Of a stretch of 64,000 bases of DNA, positions 56,840-64,000 are shown in pieces. Position 1 is the first letter of the stretch. Each line of letters starts with the position of its first letter. This stretch comes from Microbacter margulisiae (GTDB lineage: Bacteria; Bacteroidota; Bacteroidia; Bacteroidales; Paludibacteraceae), in NCBI RefSeq assembly GCF_014192515.1, contig NZ_JACHYB010000002.1:806001-870000 (forward strand). Direction: 5' to 3'. The notes below the pieces were generated by a model. It saw nothing but the letters and a program-made list of their open reading frames with translations, had not been told where the DNA came from and did not search any database. The translations under genes were made by a program, and so were the position numbers.

Positions 56840-57832
56840 ATGGAAAATCGACGCGTCAAATGGGGAATTTTAGGGACGGGACGAATTGCACACACATTTG
56901 CCCAGGCATTACAAGTTGTAACAAACTCTGAACTGATAGCCGTTGGATCCCGGAACAAAGAGAAAGCAACTCAGTTTGCTTCTGAATTTAAGATATTAAA
57001 AGCGTATGGAAGTTACGAAGAACTCATAGGTGATCCCGAGGTTGATGTGGTATATATTGCGACACCACACAATCTGCACGAAGCAAATACCATCCTTGCT
57101 CTCAATCATCATAAACATGTACTCTGCGAAAAACCGATGGGAGTCAATCGTAAAGAGTCCCTACGAATGATGGAAAAAGCCAAAGCGGAAAACCTATTCC
57201 TGATGGAAGCCCTGTGGAGCCGTTTTCTGCCCAATATTATTAAAGCAAAAGAACTCGTCGATGCGGGGGAGATTGGCGAAGTAAAACTATTAACCGCTTT
57301 CTTTTCCATAAGATCGGTAAACGGGCCGGAACATCGCCATTTCAATATTGATTTATGTGGTGGAGCCATCTTAGACATTGGCATTTATAATATTTTCCTG
57401 TCCCTGTTTCTACTGGGGAAACCGAAAAGTTTTACAGCTATGGCAGGCCTAAGCGAACAGGGAGGTGACAATAGCAGCAGCTATACATTCAAATATGACA
57501 AGGATGTGCTTGCCGTCATGTATTCCTCATTTATGGGAGAAGCACCTATTGTAGCCGAAATCATTGGCACAAAAGGGAAACTTACCCTCGAACATGTGTG
57601 GTTCGCCCCGGGCAACATAAAAGCAACTTATCTGGATGGAAGCGAAAAGATCTATTCATTCGACATAAAAGGGAATGGTTATGAATACGAAGCGGAAGAG
57701 GCAGCAGCTTGTATCCTGGCCGGAAAGACACAAAGCGAACTATGGAGCTGGACCGATAGCCTGCAATTAATGGAAATGATGGATGCCATCAGAGCGCAGT
57801 GTGGAATTGTATACCCTAAGCACGATTTATAG
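56840..57832 (+). CDS. Gfo/Idh/MocA-family oxidoreductase
   Basis: 330 residues. NAD(P) fold WGILGTGRIAHTFAQAL, then VVYIATPHNLHEANTILAL and the catalytic-site EKPMGVNRKES (Lys in EKP). GGAILDIGIYNIFLSLFLLGKP is the dimer domain. Such enzymes oxidise or reduce sugars and inositols; trans-1,2-dihydrobenzenediol dehydrogenase-like members share this length. Substrate not determinable. Confidence 0.9.
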   Translation: MENRRVKWGILGTGRIAHTFAQALQVVTNSELIAVGSRNKEKATQFASEFKILKAYGSYEELIGDPEVDVVYIATPHNLHEANTILALNHHKHVLCEKPMGVNRKESLRMMEKAKAENLFLMEALWSRFLPNIIKAKELVDAGEIGEVKLLTAFFSIRSVNGPEHRHFNIDLCGGAILDIGIYNIFLSLFLLGKPKSFTAMAGLSEQGGDNSSSYTFKYDKDVLAVMYSSFMGEAPIVAEIIGTKGKLTLEHVWFAPGNIKATYLDGSEKIYSFDIKGNGYEYEAEEAAACILAGKTQSELWSWTDSLQLMEMMDAIRAQCGIVYPKHDL

Positions 57833-57987
57833 ACAAATATTCCTCACCAGAAAGATCCATTTTTGTGACAATATGTTAGTCCTGTTTGATGTAATAACGT
57901 GAGCTGTAACAGGTAGAGACCAATCATTCAAACCAATCTAATTCGTTAAATAACAACAAAGGAGATGCATTTGAGGTTGGATCTATC

Positions 57988-57995
57988 TATCTTTG
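57988..57995 (+). promoter_or_regulatory. -7 box for the beta-barrel protein gene at 58128
   Basis: TATCTTTG fits TAnnTTTG; a TTTG lies 14 bases upstream, which is shorter than usual. It would give a leader of about 125 bases. No gene lies in 57833-58127. Confidence 0.4.
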
Positions 57996-58127
57996 AAATA
58001 TAGAACTATAAAAACTCTATTTTTAAGCTGAAAACACATGTTCCAACAGAGACATGTTACTACCAATGCAGTATGTCAGTCGTAGCACGCATACCTTACA
58101 TATTGAAATAATATAAATCACATTGTC

Positions 58128-58778
58128 ATGAAAAAGCTTATTATCCTCAGTCTTATCCTTTTCTCAGGACAACTTTTGTTTGCACAAATGTTAAGCATCG
58201 GTGTAAAGGCCGGATATGAAGCAGCTTCCGGCTATAACGAAATGAAAGATTTAAATCTTTCCAGTAATGTAGTCAACGAATTAAAATCAGGCTTTGCGAA
58301 TGGTGTACAAGTTGGAGGATGGATGCGGATCGGAGCCAAGCAACTCTATCTACAGCCTGAGGTACTCTTCGATTTTAAGAAAGCCAGCCAAACCGTGTAT
58401 GTAGACAATACACCCCTGCAAAGCTCATTCAAATCCAATACAATAGAAGTACCTGTATTGTTAGGATACAAACTCATTGACTTGAAAGTCCTGAATTTGC
58501 ATGTAACTACCGGTCCCCGGTTTATTCTCAACGCGGGGTCTTCCATGACACAAACAAATAGCTGGGGATCCTTTAGTTCAAGCCTTACCCAACAGGTCAA
58601 GAGCGGGAACTGGGGATGGCAATTCGGTGCAGGATTCGATATTCTGGCCTTAAGTATTAATGTGGATTATTGCCATTATTTCTCACCGGCTACATCATTC
58701 ACATTAAACGGACAAACATTCAGCACCAGCAACAGCGGACATGTCATTTTTCTCTCTCTGGGATGGAGATTATTCTAA
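58128..58778 (+). CDS. outer-membrane beta-barrel protein (PorT-like)
   Basis: 216 residues. Signal peptide MKKLIILSLILFSGQLLFA with cleavage before QMLSI. Strand-like segments follow: LSIGVKAGYEAASG, VQVGGWMRIGAKQLYLQPEVLFDF, IEVPVLLGYKLIDLKVLNLHVTTGPRF in pieces, and the end VIFLSLGWRLF with a terminal Phe, typical of outer-membrane proteins. Function unknown. It converges on uvrD. Confidence 0.85.
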   Translation: MKKLIILSLILFSGQLLFAQMLSIGVKAGYEAASGYNEMKDLNLSSNVVNELKSGFANGVQVGGWMRIGAKQLYLQPEVLFDFKKASQTVYVDNTPLQSSFKSNTIEVPVLLGYKLIDLKVLNLHVTTGPRFILNAGSSMTQTNSWGSFSSSLTQQVKSGNWGWQFGAGFDILALSINVDYCHYFSPATSFTLNGQTFSTSNSGHVIFLSLGWRLF

Positions 58779-58799
58779 TGACGCAATATTCACAATTAG

Positions 58800-61103
58800 T
58801 TATTCCAAAATCTTGAGTTTGGCATACTTGAGAAGCAAAGCACGTGTGCCGTTATCTCCAAAATCGATGTTAGCCTTCCAGTTGCCGTCCATTTGTTCCA
58901 AAGCCAGAACGACTCCTGTGCCAAATTTTTCGTGATAGACCTTGTTTCCAATTGTCACGCCTCCACCTGATTGGTATACGGTATCAGAAGATGCTTCTTC
59001 TTTGGATGCGCCTGGTGTTAACCGTTTCCAGGAAGAAACAGGCCCGGATGACATTGATGGACGTTGCGGAGGCATATTCTTATTATATACTTCCAGCGGC
59101 TTGGGTTGCTCAACATGCGCCTGGCGGAAATCAGCTGGCAGATCAATCAAAGCCTGGTCAATATCTGATAAGAAGCGGCTTGGATGGGTAAAGTTCAACT
59201 GCCCGTTTTTAAATCGACTTTTTGCATAGCTGATATAACAACGTTCCTCAGCGCGGGTTAAAGCAACATAGAACAATCGCCGTTCTTCCTCAAGTTCGCG
59301 GTCGGAAGAGACATAACCGGACGGGAATAAGTCCTCTTCCATTCCTACAATAAAGACGTTACGAAATTCCAATCCCTTTGCGGCGTGAATGGTCATCATG
59401 GTAAGTTTATCCGTTGATTCGGCGGTATCCATATCCTGATCGGTCAACAAAGAAACTTCAGATAGAAAATCCGTCAGACCAATTTGCGTTTCACCTTCAT
59501 TCACTTTTTGTTCGCAAAACTCATGAATTCCTGTCAGCAATTCCTGAATATTCTCACGCCGGCTTAGCGTTTCCACAGCATTATCCTCCAGCATGTCTTC
59601 ATTAATTCCTACCGTTTTGATGATCTTTACTGCCAGTTCGTATGCATCCAGTTTTTGGGCTTCGACTGACAGCGAATAAATCATATCATGGAAATTGAGC
59701 AACTTCTGAGCTGTTGGTTTATTTACAGGCAATTGAAAAAACTGAGGATCACCAATGACCGACCATAGAGATACCTGATTCTGTCTGGCAGAATCGCTAA
59801 CCTTGTTTATAGTTGTTTCGCCAATGCCACGGGCAGGATAGTTGATGCAACGCTTCAGGGCTTCACTGTCAGAAGGATTTACAATTAGCCTGAAATAGGC
59901 CAATACATCGCGAATCTCCTTTCGTTGGTAAAATGACAGTCCACCATAAATCCGATATGGAATATTTCGCTCACGGAGAGCCTCCTCAAAATTCCGGGAT
60001 TGAGCATTTGTCCTGTATAGAATGGCAAAGTCGCTGTATGGGTCATGTTCCTGATAATAAAGGTCAGCCACTTCTTTTGCCACCAAATATCCTTCTTCCG
60101 TATCTGTCAGCGCTGATATCAGTTGGATTCGTGTCCCTTTATTCTTTTCTGAAAATACATTTTTTTGAATCTGCGCTTTATTCTTCTGAATCAAGCTATT
60201 GGCTGCCGCAACAATATTTTGTGTCGATCGATAATTCTGCTCTAATTTAAACAGTTTGCTATTAGGAAACTGGCTTTTGAACTGGAGAATATTATCAATA
60301 TTTGCGCCACGGAACGAATAAATACTTTGCGCATCATCCCCCACAACGGCTATACGCTGATGGATTTCAGCCAAACGTTTTACAATGATATGCTGTGCCA
60401 GATTCGTATCCTGATATTCATCAACCAGAATGAATTGAAACCGGCTCCGATAATCGTCCAAGACTTCCGGAAAATCACGGAAAAGAATATTGGCGTAGAG
60501 CAACATGTCATCAAAGTCCATTGCATTTGCTTTACGGCATTGATAGGCATATTCGGCATAAATGCGGCTAAATTGCGGGATCCGTTGAGCTGCATCTGAT
60601 TTTAACAGATCAGCATATGTTTCATATGAAGAAGCTGTAATTAAATTATTCTTGGCATACGAGATACGGCTTTGAATTAATCCGGGTTTATACACCTTAT
60701 CATCCAGTTGCATCTCTTTAATGATTGATTTCAGGACACTACGGGAATCAGAAGCATCGTACACCGTAAAATCTCTGGTAAATCCAATTCGTTCTGCTTC
60801 GGCTCTCAGCATTCGGGAGAAGATGGAGTGGAAGGTTCCCATCCAAAGCCATCGGGCACGTTCATGCCCTACCAAATCTGCAATACGTCGTTTCATTTCA
60901 CGTGCAGCCTTATTGGTAAATGTCAAAGCCAAGATTGTGGAAGGATGATATCCATTCAACAATAAATAAGCAATCTTAAACGTGAGTACACGCGTCTTTC
61001 CAGACCCGGCTCCGGCTATCACCAACGAAGGCCCGTCATTATAAACAACAGCTTCTTTTTGATTTTCATTCAATTGATCCAACAATGCCTCTAACGATAT
61101 CAT
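58800..61103 (-). CDS. uvrD: UvrD/PcrA-family DNA helicase
   Basis: 767 residues. Motifs: Walker A LVIAGAGSGKTRVL, LTFTNKAAREMKRR, DEYQDTN, GDDAQSIYSFRGA, LEQNYRST, TIHAAKGLEF and VALTRAEER. A short C-terminal tudor-like segment (VYHEKFGTGVVLALEQMDGNW) is typical of PcrA. It removes RecA, acts in nucleotide-excision and mismatch repair. Confidence 0.95.
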   Translation of the reverse strand: MISLEALLDQLNENQKEAVVYNDGPSLVIAGAGSGKTRVLTFKIAYLLLNGYHPSTILALTFTNKAAREMKRRIADLVGHERARWLWMGTFHSIFSRMLRAEAERIGFTRDFTVYDASDSRSVLKSIIKEMQLDDKVYKPGLIQSRISYAKNNLITASSYETYADLLKSDAAQRIPQFSRIYAEYAYQCRKANAMDFDDMLLYANILFRDFPEVLDDYRSRFQFILVDEYQDTNLAQHIIVKRLAEIHQRIAVVGDDAQSIYSFRGANIDNILQFKSQFPNSKLFKLEQNYRSTQNIVAAANSLIQKNKAQIQKNVFSEKNKGTRIQLISALTDTEEGYLVAKEVADLYYQEHDPYSDFAILYRTNAQSRNFEEALRERNIPYRIYGGLSFYQRKEIRDVLAYFRLIVNPSDSEALKRCINYPARGIGETTINKVSDSARQNQVSLWSVIGDPQFFQLPVNKPTAQKLLNFHDMIYSLSVEAQKLDAYELAVKIIKTVGINEDMLEDNAVETLSRRENIQELLTGIHEFCEQKVNEGETQIGLTDFLSEVSLLTDQDMDTAESTDKLTMMTIHAAKGLEFRNVFIVGMEEDLFPSGYVSSDRELEEERRLFYVALTRAEERCYISYAKSRFKNGQLNFTHPSRFLSDIDQALIDLPADFRQAHVEQPKPLEVYNKNMPPQRPSMSSGPVSSWKRLTPGASKEEASSDTVYQSGGGVTIGNKVYHEKFGTGVVLALEQMDGNWKANIDFGDNGTRALLLKYAKLKILE

Positions 61104-61132
61104 ACTTCCGAATCAGATAAAATAACAGACAA

Positions 61133-61140
61133 AGATAGCT
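61133..61140 (-). promoter_or_regulatory. -7 box for the uvrD gene
   Basis: The minus strand reads TATCTTTG, 29 bases before the ATG at 61103. Confidence 0.5.
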
Positions 61141-61200
61141 TTTCACAGCGCTCTGTCTGTTTATATTTTTCAGGACTAAAGGTAACAAAAGTACCCAATA

Positions 61201-61237
61201 AATAAAAAAATAAGGAGCAAACGATATCGTATGCTCC
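61201..61237 (-). terminator. terminator of the tpiA transcript
   Basis: A 24-bp near-perfect palindrome at 61214-61237 (GGAGCA, ACGATATCGT, TGCTCC, one mismatched pair) which on the minus strand is followed by TTATTTTTTTATT. It lies 26 bases past the tpiA stop. Confidence 0.75.
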
Positions 61238-61263
61238 TCTCTTATGCTCAGAAAAGTTTATAA

Positions 61264-62019
61264 TCAGAAAGCATTAATTATCGTAAGAAAATCGGCTGCT
61301 TTTAAAGAAGCTCCTCCGATTAAGCCACCGTCAATATCCGGTTGAGAAAACAATTCAGCAGCATTTTTTGCATTGCAGCTTCCGCCGTAAAGAATAGATG
61401 TATTTTCTGCAATTTCTTTACCAAATTTTGCAGCAATAAGACTACGTATGAAAGCAAGCATTTCCTGGGCCTGTTCAGTCGAAGCCGTAACGCCAGTACC
61501 AATGGCCCAGATGGGTTCGTAAGCTATGACAATTTTCTTGAAATCATCTGCACTCAGGTTGAAGATTGTTTCATCAAGCTGTGTTTTTACGAAATCATTT
61601 TGAGTATTTGCATTCCGTACTTCCAACGCTTCTCCACAGCAATAAATCGGTGTTAATCCATTCTCTAAAGCCAAAGCCACCTTACTATTCAGAATTTCAC
61701 TGGTTTCGCTGTAATATTCACGGCGTTCAGAATGTCCAAGAATAACATATTCTGCACCGGTAGATTTCACCATTGCTGCACTAACTTCACCCGTATAAGC
61801 TCCAGATGCCTTATCTGCACAATTTTGAGCAGCAACACCAATATGTTTGGTATCTATCGCAGATGCTACGGAAGCCAAGTGAATAAAAGGAGTTCCGATA
61901 ATTACATCACAATTAGTGGTTTTGCCACTTAACGCACTGTTCAATTCTTTAGCTAACTCAAGTCCTTCCTGCAAGGTTTTGTTCATTTTCCAATTCCCTG
62001 CTACAATGTTTTTTCTCAT
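61264..62019 (-). CDS. tpiA: triosephosphate isomerase
   Basis: 251 residues. Catalytic Lys in AGNWKMN, His in [10 protein letters not shown] and Glu in [11 protein letters not shown], with phosphate loop GGSCNAKN and GGLIGGASL. Interconverts dihydroxyacetone phosphate and glyceraldehyde 3-phosphate. It lies in the order DUF1599 / DoxX-like / tpiA known from Bacteroidales, with eight bases to the upstream gene. Confidence 0.97.
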   Translation of the reverse strand: MRKNIVAGNWKMNKTLQEGLELAKELNSALSGKTTNCDVIIGTPFIHLASVASAIDTKHIGVAAQNCADKASGAYTGEVSAAMVKSTGAEYVILGHSERREYYSETSEILNSKVALALENGLTPIYCCGEALEVRNANTQNDFVKTQLDETIFNLSADDFKKIVIAYEPIWAIGTGVTASTEQAQEMLAFIRSLIAAKFGKEIAENTSILYGGSCNAKNAAELFSQPDIDGGLIGGASLKAADFLTIINAF

Positions 62020-62027
62020 TTGATTGA

Positions 62028-63290
62028 TTAATTAGTAGTTTGATAATAACTATTTTTTGACTGTTTATATTTAGTCGTAAGCCATAGGCGGATAACCCAA
62101 AACAGAATGATATACAGTACCGCAAAGCCCAGTGCCTCCCAGGCTGAAGGAATAGAAGGTGTCTCATCATTCGGATTGCTGCTTAGGGGATCTGTCAAAC
62201 GGGGCAATGCATCGTTTGACCATTTATTTAGCACCGTCCCGTGATACAGAAGTATCAACCCCGGATTAGAACGTATCATTGTTTTTAATGTCGTAGGATC
62301 AGTAGTACAAATTGGAAACCCGACTTTGTTGACTTGCTGGAAATGAGCTATAACGTCACTAGCTGAACCCGTAAGCATGTAAAAAGCATAATGATTCTGT
62401 TGAGCAAACTGGTAGATATGTTCAATTCTTGCAAGATGATTTGTCGACATTTGATCCAAATCATATGATACCAACAAAAAAAGATACTTATTTAAGTTCA
62501 ATATACTGTCTGTCAGATCATTCATATTAGCATCGCGAATGGAAAAATCATGAATGGCAGGAGTAAATCCCTTTTTAATCAATCGCGTATGTTGTGCTAC
62601 AAACGTCCACGTCGAATCTGGATAATTCTCTAAGGAAAATTCTTTCTGCACTCCATTTTTTTCTAAAGTAAATGTCGTCGAATAGACATTTGCCTGAGCT
62701 CCAGGAGGAACAGCCATCTCCTTCGGAAGATTTTTTCCTATTTTGTAAGGACGAAAATCGATCATTGGCAAATAATGATAATTAACATGTGCAAAAGCCA
62801 TGGCAAAAATCAGGGAATATCCCATTAAAACCCATTCCGCCTTGGGTTTTAAGATCACTGTATGATAACGCATTAAAATAAAGATGGCTATTACCAGCAG
62901 CGATAAGATTATGTTTTTATCGAAAGTAGCCCAATTGCCAATCACCAAGGCATCTCCAAAACAGCCGCAGTCTGATACAGGATTTTTCAAAGCAATCCAA
63001 AGCGTTAATGGCGTCATTACTATCATAAAAACAGCCGCAGTGATCATTGTAATTTTCAATCGAATACCAGCAAGTAGATTTAATCCGATCAATAATTCAA
63101 TAACAGACAACGCAACCGCAAATACAAGGGCCGATCCAGACAAGCGCTCCAATCCCATCACCGCAAAGTAATCCTGAAATTTGTACGCAGTACCTAGCGG
63201 GTCAATCAATTTGACAAAACCCGAAAAGACAAAAACTACACCAAGTAACCAGCGGAAAATTTTTAACAAATTGGTTAGTAAAGAGTTCAT
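62028..63290 (-). CDS. DoxX/MauE-like membrane protein with C-terminal thioredoxin-like domain (BT_3928 type)
   Basis: 420 residues. Four hydrophobic segments in the first 165 residues ([72 protein letters not shown]) as in DoxX/MauE, with a Cys pair CGCFGDAL. The region 200-370 resembles a thioredoxin-fold domain without a CxxC, and a last membrane span follows. BT_3928-like proteins are conserved beside tpiA; role unknown. Confidence 0.85.
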   Translation of the reverse strand: MNSLLTNLLKIFRWLLGVVFVFSGFVKLIDPLGTAYKFQDYFAVMGLERLSGSALVFAVALSVIELLIGLNLLAGIRLKITMITAAVFMIVMTPLTLWIALKNPVSDCGCFGDALVIGNWATFDKNIILSLLVIAIFILMRYHTVILKPKAEWVLMGYSLIFAMAFAHVNYHYLPMIDFRPYKIGKNLPKEMAVPPGAQANVYSTTFTLEKNGVQKEFSLENYPDSTWTFVAQHTRLIKKGFTPAIHDFSIRDANMNDLTDSILNLNKYLFLLVSYDLDQMSTNHLARIEHIYQFAQQNHYAFYMLTGSASDVIAHFQQVNKVGFPICTTDPTTLKTMIRSNPGLILLYHGTVLNKWSNDALPRLTDPLSSNPNDETPSIPSAWEALGFAVLYIILFWVIRLWLTTKYKQSKNSYYQTTN

Positions 63291-63328
63291 GATGAAAAGT
63301 TCGTGCTATTTGTCTTTTGCATATATAA

Positions 63329-63901
63329 TCATTCCGGAGACTGAATTGTTGATTCAGAGTCAGGCTCAAATTCAAGTTTGATCAAGGCGAAAACAGCATA
63401 GTTGATCATATCAGCATAATTTGCATCGATACCTTCAGATATCAGAGTCTTTCCTTTATTATCTTCAATTTGCTTGGTACGGTAGAGTTTGGTTAGGATA
63501 AGATCAACATATGAAGCAATACGCATTGAGCGCCATGCTTCACCATAATCATGATTTTTAGCCATCATCAATGCTTTGGATTGCTGAGTATAAAAATCAT
63601 AAAGAGTTAAAGCATCCTGTGGAGATAAATCAGCCTCTTCGGCATATCCTTTTGCCAATTGAATCAATCCGATTACACCATAGTTAACAATCGCAATCCA
63701 TTCATTTTTAGCACTTTCATCAATCATAGCTTCCTTTTTCGTTTCAAGCGAACGAATCCGGCTTGCTTTGATAAACAATTGATCGGTAACTGATGCAGGA
63801 CGTAAAATACGCCAGGAACTACCGTAATCCATCAGCTTTTTAGAAAAAATATCACGGCACTGACGAATAATTACATCGTATTGCTGATCGGTAGTAAGCA
63901 T
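63329..63901 (-). CDS. DUF1599-domain protein
   Basis: 190 residues from ATG 63901 (MLTTDQQYD). Two related halves: FSKKLMDYGSSWRILRPASV to EWIAIVNYGVIGLIQLAKG, and MMAKNHDYGEAWRSMRIASY to DMINYAVFALIKLEFE, suggesting an internal duplication. Nucleotide pyrophosphatase-like (MazG) function has been proposed for such folds, but I cannot confirm it. Conserved in Bacteroidetes next to the DoxX-like and tpiA genes. Confidence 0.85.
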   Translation of the reverse strand: MLTTDQQYDVIIRQCRDIFSKKLMDYGSSWRILRPASVTDQLFIKASRIRSLETKKEAMIDESAKNEWIAIVNYGVIGLIQLAKGYAEEADLSPQDALTLYDFYTQQSKALMMAKNHDYGEAWRSMRIASYVDLILTKLYRTKQIEDNKGKTLISEGIDANYADMINYAVFALIKLEFEPDSESTIQSPE

Positions 63902-64000
63902 AAAATTGATATTGAAAAGAAACAAGACTGGTTATTTCTTATGGTTCAGACAGAAACCAAATCCAATCTTCTGATTATGATAGACCATTAATGATGTTCA

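Overview
The window is chromosomal DNA of a Bacteroidota bacterium, most likely order Bacteroidales (Paludibacter/Dysgonomonas-like). Supporting signs are the fused LpxC-FabZ protein, the DapF plus LL-diaminopimelate aminotransferase pair, a DUF5687 ABC permease, the tpiA / DoxX-like (BT_3928 type) / DUF1599 gene order, and recurring -7 boxes of the form TAnnTTTG (once with a well-spaced -33 TTTG). No rRNA, tRNA or CRISPR array was found.

Layout. 1-1767: 3' part of an ABC-F ATPase gene. 1805-17504: a long same-strand surface-polysaccharide locus with an ABC-2 exporter (Wzm/Wzt), an FkbM methyltransferase, an alpha-1,2-fucosyltransferase-like gene, a polysaccharide deacetylase and many glycosyltransferases. 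It is interrupted by a four-helix-bundle (S23/IVP) gene bounded by inverted repeats, by an AAA ATPase gene next to a glycosyltransferase remnant, and by a dimeric repeat array. 17590-19928: a decayed ABC fragment, a hicAB toxin-antitoxin module and an intact tandem ABC ATPase. 20967-24530: an MFS transporter and two more glycosyltransferases. 24560-30864 (minus): RelA-like (p)ppGpp synthetase, short-chain dehydrogenase, HD phosphohydrolase, RluD-type pseudouridine synthase and a PASTA protein. 31342-34654: lpxD, lpxC-fabZ and lpxA for lipid A. 34815-37039: an ABC export pair. 37144-38409: peroxiredoxin and GNAT acetyltransferase. 38610-46013: PurF-like amidotransferase, dapF, dapL, a radical SAM protein and a PpiD-like periplasmic folding factor. 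46079-47467: a complete IS3-type element with 25-bp terminal inverted repeats and a TCA target duplication. 47518-53094 (minus): DEAD-box helicase, outer-membrane beta-barrel protein, radical SAM protein and a TetR regulator. 53424-56358: a GT87-like, GT2 and deacetylase group. 56840-58778: oxidoreductase and a second beta-barrel protein. 58800-63901 (minus): UvrD/PcrA helicase, tpiA, DoxX-like protein and DUF1599 protein.

How the genes fit together. The first third builds, modifies and exports a strain-variable glycan. Wzt carries a carbohydrate-binding tail, and base composition drops sharply at that tail and stays low through the adjacent methyltransferase gene, which suggests that a chain-cap writer and its reader were acquired together. 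The middle is conserved envelope and cell-wall housekeeping (lipid A, meso-DAP, protein folding) plus the stringent response. The most interesting regulatory signals are a near-perfect palindrome on the hicAB promoter, two tandem palindromes upstream of the AAA ATPase, and similar palindromes in front of both the TetR gene and its radical SAM neighbour.
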